Both the position numbers and the translations under genes were made by a program. Shown piece after piece: positions 54,097 through 61,006 of a DNA stretch of 61,006 bases. Origin of the DNA: Chara braunii. Its lineage: Eukaryota > Streptophyta > Charophyceae > Charales > Characeae. Location of the stretch: contig BFEA01000110.1 of the NCBI GenBank assembly GCA_003427395.1, positions 1,758,759 to 1,819,764 of the forward strand. The letters run 5' to 3'. The notes below the pieces were generated by a model. It had not been told where the DNA came from. It did no database searches and worked only from the letters and a program-made list of their open reading frames with translations. Every line of letters starts with the position of its first letter. The stretch's first letter is position 1.

Positions 54097-54539
54097 TATC
54101 CAAACTTGTTGCGTTATACGACAAAGTGGTGTGTGGATGCAAGTCAAAACTCGGCAAGTATATGATTTTGCGGTTCTTTATGCAAAGACGACTAATTTAA
54201 CGACTCTTCCGTGTACATCTATTCAGATGCCTTGTGACTGCCTTCATTATATGTAACCAACAACTTTACGTTCATAACCTTAAATTTTGGGGGTCGCAAG
54301 TTGAAGTGCGGGTTCCATCGAAAATATGCAACATTCGAAGTTCTTGTGTAATATGACGGGTATTGTTGCGGAAAAGGATATATGTCAAAATTAAGTGGTT
54401 GTTAGAAAATGAAAAGGTTTCTTGTCTAAATAATAGTCATCCAAACCCAACACATGTCTAACTGTCCATATTGTCGATAAACATATTTCAATTATACTTT
54501 GACTAGTACTCTAACTGTTATAAAGCTTAAAGATGATGA

Positions 54540-55375
54540 CACAAAATNAAATTTTATATATCCAANAAGGATANAATGACACATTGCTCATCACAATTAT
54601 CAANAANTCTANATCTCNNCACACATNCAAACAATTGTCACGGTCAAGAGGATGAGNTTGTCTGTCATTACAACTCTAAACAAGTCTGAATCTCATCAAA
54701 CATTCACATAANTGTATCGGNCNAGAGGATAAGNNTGCATGTGCTACTTAGGAATAACCTAAACAAACATATCCAACAAGGATACAATTATGACACCTGG
54801 CGCATCACAATTGTGAGCAAGTATGGATCTCAACACACTTCCGCATCTCGGGCGAGAGAATGGGNNTTANTATCATTACACTTCTNAANAAGTCACGATC
54901 TCATCAAACATTTAAACAACCGTCTTGGGCAAGAGGATGGGTATGCCTGTCCAACTTAGGAATATTAACCTAAAGAAATGAANTATCCAACAANTTCANA
55001 ATGATGACACATTTNCATCACAATTATACACAAGTATGGATCTNANCACACTNCCGCATCTCGGGCGAGAGGATGGGCGTGCCTATCATTACACTTCTAA
55101 ACAACTCCCGATCTCATCAAACATCCAAACACCTGTCTCGGGTGACAGGATGCACTTGTCTGTGCTACGTAGGAAGAAATATATCCAACAAGCCTTATGA
55201 TAGAATCATGACACCTGACTCATCACAATTATAAACAAGTATGGATCTCAACATACTTCCTCATCTCAGGCAAGTAGATGGGCGTGTTACAATTACACTT
55301 CTAAATAAGTCCGGATCTCATCAAACATCCAAAAAATTGTCTCGAGGGAGAGGATGGGCAAGCCTACATTGCGCA
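54540..55375. repeat. Satellite, unit about 205-213 bp made of two ~70-bp related halves
   Basis: GTATGGATCT recurs at 54821, 55034 and 55239 (213 and 205 apart), with a first, N-riddled unit from 54540. Each unit contains two related segments: GGATCTCAACACACTTCC-x-CATCTCGGGCGAGAGGATGGGC and GATCTCATCAAACATCC followed by GTCTCGGG-x-GA-AGGATG. The scattered Ns mark collapsed or polymorphic copies. No gene. Confidence 0.8.
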
Positions 55376-55394
55376 TGTTGCAGCCAAAAGTGAA

Positions 55395-55437
55395 TTCGTT
55401 AGAAAGAGGACACAATATAATGTCCTATTTTAACGAA
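55395..55437. other. Two-step hairpin
   Basis: TTCGTTA (55395-55401) pairs with TAACGAA (55431-55437), and inside it AGGACA (55407-55412) pairs with TGTCCT (55421-55426). It lies between the satellite and the presumed 3' end of the hAT transposase. It could be part of an element end or chance in AT-rich DNA. Confidence 0.4.
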
Positions 55438-55502
55438 TAACATGTTTGTCATGTATAACAAAAAACTGAACTACACTGAAGAAAACGCAAGTCCGTAGTC
55501 CA

Positions 55503-58149
55503 TCAACAATCGTCGTGTGCACGCGAATCTCGCTCGGACCGATGAGAACCTCGTTCGTGGGACCGATCACCGCCACGTCCTCGATCTCTCTGACGCTGCT
55601 CGCTGCGTTTGGCAGTGGAAGGCTTGGGAGACTTGTCGGGGTCATCGTCCATAATGACTCTCCCGTTTCTCGTTGTCCCGGTGCGTGCGGCTGCTAGGTC
55701 AACATGTCGGCGTGACTCGCGTGCCATAGGTAGACCGTCTGTCCTTGAAGTCTCCCCCTCCTGGCGTCGATCCAAGGGCACGTTTCGGGCCTGCCTCGTT
55801 CGTGTAACAACGTCAGGCTCCTGCAAAATAATCGACGCCTCTCTCAAACCGTTACATCAAGGGCGGATCCACTATGCTCGCCACGGCACCGCATGCGCCC
55901 TCACGCCTGCCGTCGCCGTCCAGCGCTGCCACCGCCGCCACGGCCTCTACCGCCAAACCCAGAAGCTACAACATCTCGACGTCTCATGCTCGTGGAAACC
56001 CCTCTCAAACCTGGCTGACGACTGACACTCGCCGTCGTCACCCGTCTCGTCTCACTCCATGAGCGATCAGTGCGACCGAACAGCATGGTGTCCAGCAAGG
56101 CCCGCGCACGCTCGGTAGTGTCTCTCCGTCTACGGTCAGCCGACCTCGGGGTGAGACTGCCGCCCTCCCTCGGAGCTACGGTCGCGGGTGACGAAGGGCC
56201 TACAGCCCTGCCAGATGGCGCTGCTGCGACGGAACCTCCAGAAGGTAAATTGGGGCTGGCTGGCCCCCAAGACAAGTCCTGCAGGTGAGGCAACTGCCCC
56301 TCCTTTGGGACTGACCTCAAAATACACTCGTCGATCTTCGTCAAATCCGTCCCTGCCGTGCTCCTTCAACTCCTCAGCGATCATACAACCAAAAGCGAGG
56401 CTGCCCCGAGGCGTAGCCAAATACCTAATCTCCGGCCTCTCCCGTGACGGCGCAAAAGTAAGGACCGGAGGTATGCACGCGCCCCTGCCTACACGTCGCT
56501 CCTCGACCGGGCCACCGCCCTGTGCACTAGACCCTATGATCCTCCAAAAACGGTGCCTGATGTGGCCACACTGGCCCCACAACAGTGCGAACCACCAAAG
56601 TCTGTGACATCTCCTGTCCGTCTGCGTCACGCCTGTCGACCTGTGCAAGATCTCCCCCCCCAGACGTGGACATCGGATCGGCCTGAACGGGCACCCCCNC
56701 CCCGCCAACATCAACGGCCCCCGCTACACCCCCGTTCCCCCCCGTGGTCGGTGCTATCCCCTTCGCCTGTGCCGATGGGCGAATATCATCAACGCCCACT
56801 GACTGCCCTGTCTGTATGTCCTCTAGATCCGGGGACATCTGCACGACACCCTCAACCAAACCTGTGGGCAGAGGCACGCCCGCGACCTCGTGCAACGTCT
56901 CCTCAGGCCTCAGCTGGACGGCAGGAGGCTGCACCGGCTCCGAACGTGGCTCCTCTGGCGGTGCCAACCCGCTCTCATGCGCCCCCTGCCGAACATCCAC
57001 TCCCATACTCGAAGCATCGGCTAAAACTGCCTCCCATTGCGTCGTATTGTGAACCTCTGCCAGAGGATCCGTGTGGGCACCTGGCGCTACGTCAAGGGAC
57101 GCCGGTGTAAATGTCCCCAACTGTCTTTGTTGGTCCTCGGCCGCAAGACGGGCGAGCTCCTGTGTCCTGGGGTCCCTTTGTGCCATGAGGCTAGCTCGAT
57201 GATTATCAAGCCTATCCAACCTCTTTGCAGATGTCTCTCCAGGGGGTGTCCGGTCCTCATCCCTCTCTGCCCTCGACATCACCTCTACGCGCATGGCAGG
57301 TGAGAAAGTATTTGGGTCCAGGAAGCTGATTTGTCCCAATAAGTCCTGCATACCCACACTAATGTCTCCACGGGACTCGCTCTCTCCCCGGGGCAGACCC
57401 ACGCTCTCTCTCGGGGCATACCCACGTCACCAAACTCATTGAAACCGCCTCCGCCACCCATCGGTATCCCCTCATCCCCGCCACTCCAAATCTCGTGCGC
57501 CTCAACCGCCGCAGCAACCTCGGCATCGTTTCCGCCTCCGGCCAACGCACCACCATCTCCACCAACCAACCCCTGTCTATCGCCCTCGTCCCCCTGAACC
57601 GGTGAAGGACCACCCGCTAATCTGTCCTCCAATCGCTGTCTCGGGCCTCTTACCAATCTGTGCAATCGACCATCGCGGGCTGGGTGTCGATGAAGCTGCT
57701 TCGTCGAAGTGGGAAGAGGGGTGGATGATGCCATGCCACTAAGAACATGCGCAGGACGATGGCAAGGGGCGACCCCACCAATCCCCGACTCTGCCCCCCT
57801 CGAAGGTACAGACCCAGGATCTCTCTCCCGCTCATCGGACCGCGGGTCAATGGACGTAGGCCTCTGACTCTCTAGAGGGCTCCCATGACGACCCCCTAAC
57901 TCCTCCTCCAAATCAACTCCAACGAAGAGGTCATCTCCGCCACTCCGTCTACGGACGTCCTCTGGGTCGCTCCACTCATCACGCCCATCTGCCGCATGAG
58001 TGGCAGTAGCAGGGCCCGCCCGCTCGTCCTCCTCCTCCCGGCCCTCGTAATCGTTGCCGCCGTCTCGAGGGTACGGGCGCAATGTGCCAGCTCGAGTCCC
58101 AAAAACATCACCCACATCACCCGGAGGAGCTCCGGACCCACATGGGTCT
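55503..58149 (-). pseudogene. Long C-terminal extension of the hAT transposase
   Basis: After the dimerisation domain the same frame stays open to 57285 with Gly/Arg/Asp/Glu-rich, apparently disordered sequence (NDYEGREEEDERAGP, GLVGGDGGALAGGG). A frameshift near 57400 leads to SVGMQDLLGQISFLDPN and AKRLDRLDNHRASLMAQR, then GVPLPTGLVEGVVQMSPDLE. At 56530-56280 a more ordered piece reads GACIPPVLTFAPSRERPEIR and GCMIAEELKEHGRDGF. An Arg/Asp-rich end reaches 55503 (DRGRGGDRSHERGSHR). Most hAT transposases end soon after the dimerisation motif, so up to 880 extra codons would be remarkable; alternatively this is a second gene of the element. Confidence 0.45.
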
Positions 58150-60494
58150 CACTGCCAAGAACGTCTCTGATCGTCGAGCTCCTCCCGTTTCCTGCTTTCG
58201 TCCGTCCCCTTCCACGAGGGGCGAGTCCCAATACCTCCCTCCACGTCCAACAAAGACTCGTCTAGAGTCCACGGCAGCGCAAACCCGCGGCCTGCCCGCT
58301 GATGAGAGAGAAGGCGGACATTGGCGGAGATCTCAACCAACTTCGCGACCTTCTCAAACTCAAGCCGGTTACGCTTCTTCGTCTGTACACCCTCGTGGAC
58401 GGCCCAATTCCTCTCCGCAGGAGAGGAGCATGTCCACATGTACATCACATGAAGAGCGATAGCCTGCAACTGCGGGGCGCACTGCCCCCACTTCGACCAC
58501 CAACACCCGGACTCGTACTACGTCTCCGCATCGTCGGTGCACCTCCGTGCTTCTCTGTCTCCGTCCCTCCCCCCCCATGCAATCACCCCCCTCCGTGTGT
58601 GGAAGTCGCACAACTGCGCACATGAGGTCTCGTACTCGGGGCTCGTTACACTGAACCCTGTCTGCGACAAGATGTAAGTCTCCGCCTCCCTCACTAAGCT
58701 CGCGTCGTAGTCGCTGACTACGCCCTTGAAGTACCGCAAGTCCCACCGGCTGGGACAAAGAAGGTGTACAGCGGCGTGCGCCGACTCCAACATGTGAGCG
58801 CATCGAGCCTGCACCCTCTGCACAATGTAGTGTGCAAGATCAGCCGGAAGTGCACAAACCTCCTCTGCTACCTGGCGGGCCACATCCTTTGTCCACTGAA
58901 CCACCCGCGACATGTGCAGCCCTCCACGGTCCAACCTGCGCAGCAGGTCGTACACAGGCTCCATGATACGGAACAGGATGCCCATGGAATCCCACCAAGT
59001 GCCATGTCGCACTTGCCACCTGACCCACCTAGCCAATTGACGAACAGAATGGTCCCAAGGGACCATAGCCCAAGTATCGTCGTACACCGTCCTCTCCAAT
59101 GCTGACCTCACTGCCAGCAAACGCTCCATCATCTCGAACACAGATGCGAAACATGTCTTGCACGGATAAATGAGGCCCATCTGCCTGCTCTCCCGCCGAA
59201 AGATATGGAGAGCGGCGCCATGCTCCTTAATGAAGCGCACCACCGCTCTCCCCCGCACGATGATGTCCTTGGACCACGCGCCCGAACAGCCAATGTCTGA
59301 CAACATCTTGTTGCAGATATGCACTTCGCATGGGAGCCACGTGATCCGTCGATGCTCTGGCCCCTGGAGCATGTTCTTCGCGGCGACGTACGCCGAGGCG
59401 GAGTCGGTGCAGATGACGTTCACCCACTTAGGGGGATCAAACACCTTGATCCAGCGTGCCAACACATCAGGCGCCCGGTCCCGCTCACCCTCCCTGTTCA
59501 TCGTCCGGACGAACATCGCCCCATGCGACCCGCCGGCAAGGAAGTTCACGATGGGTCTAGCATCGCGTGACTTCCTTCCGTCCGACATAATGGTGGCCCC
59601 CGTGACATAGAAAGGAGCCCTGAACTCCGCGAGATCAACTCCCACATCGTCCGCCGTGTGGACAATGGTCTCTATGTTCGCAATCTCGTTATCTGAAGGC
59701 CACAAAACCTTCACTGGCCCCGACAATTCCCTTAAGTGTCAGACGATGTCCAACCACGGCGAGCTCCGGAAGACGTTGAACGCCAAGCGCTGACTTTACA
59801 CAAACCTCAGCCACCTCTTCTTAAACTCCATCAGCTACTTTGAAGAGAATGACTCCGTGATGGTGTTCTACCACAGCCTCTTCTATGTTGTCGTCGACCG
59901 CGCCCCCTCCTCTCTCTCCTTCCTCTTCCCCATAGACGGACCCACCTCATCCGTATCCATACCTGCCTGTGTGCGAGCCGACATGTGCGCCGATGCAAAG
60001 TACTGGCCCTGCTGCCCCCTCGGCTCGCTGACAACGCCCTTCCCTCGCTCCCTCCCTTACGACCCCGCCCGCGCAACCTCCTCGACATCGTCGCCCACGT
60101 CGATCTGCTCCTCGACGTCCCTCATCTCTCCCTGTCCTGCCACATCCCGTCGCGGATCTATCGCAAGCGCCAGATCGTGAAGCTCCTCAAATCGTTGGGT
60201 CCGCTCTAGGAGCTTGTCGGACATCTTGTAGTCGCTATTGTAGTGAATGTCGACAAGTGCCTCGTCGGTCACTTCCGGACATCCCTTGTCGTGCCGGAAA
60301 TGGCGCCCCGCCACAAACTGGTTGCCCTGGAACTCGTGGCCGCAAAAAACGCACTTGAACATGCGATTGCCACAGAATCTCTCGCCGAGACTCTGTCCCA
60401 CGCGGATGTACTTGTACACGCAACATTTCTTCTGCGCCTTGCGGTTCTCGTCCTCACCCGCATCCTCAAACACCCGAGCCTGACTTCGCGGCAT
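58150..60494 (-). pseudogene. hAT transposase: BED finger, DUF659/RNase H-like core, dimerisation domain
   Basis: One frame runs from 60494 down. Residues 47-75 form a BED-type finger: C48-x2-C51, H65, C72 (FKCVFCGHEF, then GRHFRHDKGC). A low-complexity linker with several stops follows, then the hAT core in the same frame: FKKRWLRFV, FNVFRSSPWLDIV, GATIMSDGRKSRDARPIVNF (DUF659, first Asp), VICTDSASAYVAAKNM (second Asp) and WLPCEVHICNKML (C-x2-H). After a TAG at about 58518 the C-terminal dimerisation domain appears: WWSKWGQCAPQLQAIAL and CSSPAERNWAVHEGVQTKKR. At least seven nonsense codons but no frameshift, so decay is by point mutation. It cuts and pastes hAT transposons. Confidence 0.85.
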
Positions 60495-60697
60495 CGTGCC
60501 CGTCCGTCGATGGGCTCACCGAAGTGGTCTGCCCTCAGCCTATCCCACGAAGCCCCAACTCCCGCCGACCTATCACCCCGCACAAGGCCCCGTCAGGCCA
60601 CCGCTGAGCGGCCCCTGTCGGGCCGGCGACCCACCCCACACGGCCTCCAACCCCCCAAGGTGTCGAACACGCAACGCGGCCTCCGAACAGGAGTGAT

Positions 60698-60780
60698 GAA
60701 CAGGCCGCGTTCAAGGAATTGAACGCACATTCAATGGACGCGCAGGCACGTTCAAAAAAATTGAACGCGCCTTCAATTTT
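60698..60780. repeat. GTTCAA / TTGAACGC block upstream of the hAT transposase
   Basis: About 200 bp before the transposase start lie CGCGTTCAA (60706-60714), AATTGAACGC (60717-60726), TTCAATGGACGCG and TTCAAAAAAATTGAACGCGC (60751-60770). hAT transposases bind short subterminal repeats near element ends; this is the expected place. The same words make up the blocks at 1-65 and 28737-28815. Confidence 0.5.
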
Positions 60781-60800
60781 TAGTGCTGCTGCGCGCCACG

Positions 60801-60887
60801 CCACGTCGTCGCTGTCGCCTGCCTGGTCACCCGCGCAGCTCCACGTCGTCGCCGTCGCCGGCCTGGTCACCCGCGCACCTCCACGTC

Positions 60888-60890
<3 letters not shown>
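60801..60890. repeat. 40-bp tandem repeat
   Basis: CCACGTCGTCGC starts at 60801 and 60841 with the following 28 bases nearly identical (GCCTGGTCACCCGCGCA), and a third start CCACGTCCTC at 60881 runs into the microsatellite. CCACGTC followed by (TC)n recurs at the window end. Confidence 0.8.
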
Positions 60891-60961
<71 letters not shown>

Positions 60962-61006
60962 CCTACGCACTGGCAGAATGCCACGTCTCTCTCTCTCTCT
61001 CTCTCT
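60886..61006. repeat. (TC)n, (TATC)n and (TC)n microsatellites
   Basis: CT repeats at 60886-60908 are followed by about 13 TATC units to 60961, then a short unique stretch and another CT run to the last base of the window. Confidence 0.9.

Noticed and set aside
1-61006. CRISPR array, bacterial operon or prophage
   Set aside because: No regularly spaced identical short repeats with unique spacers, no bacterial gene order; all recognisable proteins are eukaryotic transposable elements.

Overview
This is a gene-poor, repeat-dense piece of a eukaryotic nuclear genome. It shows no operons, no ribosome-binding-site-led genes and no conserved single-copy host gene. Almost everything recognisable is a decayed mobile element: Ty3/Gypsy LTR retrotransposons, an L1-type LINE, tRNA-derived SINEs, hAT-type DNA transposons, Ulp1-protease-bearing repeats, MITE-like inverted-repeat elements and several kinds of satellite. 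The families (Gypsy with a chromodomain-like tail, LINE with DUF4283-like ORF1 and zf-RVT, hAT with BED and DUF659, an initiator-tRNA-Met primer site) fit a large-genome member of the green lineage such as a plant or charophyte alga. That is inference; the species cannot be read from the window. Two N gaps (28917-29422 and 46108-46222) and scattered single Ns sit in repeats.

Layout. 1-3199: a decayed Gypsy element on the minus strand (gag, protease, RT), cut at about position 65 by a block of GAACGCG palindromes. 3647-11332: an L1-like LINE on plus with ORF1, endonuclease, RT and zf-RVT. It is interrupted at 10113-10596 by a minus-strand tRNA-derived SINE and ends in two matched hairpins and an A-rich tail. 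11333-14374: nothing assignable. 14375-21901: a second minus-strand Gypsy element (protease, RT with YMDD, RNase H, integrase), followed by unfamiliar extra ORFs and an AT-rich foldback insertion. 22-26.9 kb: a short LTR fragment with primer-binding site, an inverted pair of SINE-like copies and a degenerate tandem repeat. 27199-28714: Ulp1-type cysteine protease repeat, copy 1, ending exactly where a GAACGCG-bearing element begins; that element has an N gap at its centre. 31246-36740: a plus-strand Gypsy element with gag, protease, RT, RNase H, integrase and chromodomain-like tail, then a polypurine tract and the start of the 3' LTR. 38.1-50.6 kb: a sea of tandem and inverted repeats sharing a short palindromic motif. 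50985-54096: an unknown ORF, an acidic ORF and Ulp1 repeat copy 2. 54540-55375: a dimeric ~205-bp satellite. 55503-60494: a minus-strand hAT transposase with a very long C-terminal extension, followed by another GAACGCG block and microsatellites.

The most unusual item is the palindromic motif family at 40.4-52.3 kb. It has about 8-bp inverted arms around an asymmetric 8-bp spacer, roughly 30 copies in both orientations. Some copies form the terminal inverted repeats of 80-130-bp mini-elements. One mini-element is split by a 275-bp insertion with 12-bp TIRs and a perfect 8-bp target duplication. Second is the recurrence of GAACGCG palindromes at three places that look like hAT-type transposon ends. 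No element looks intact: nearly every coding region carries stops or frameshifts.
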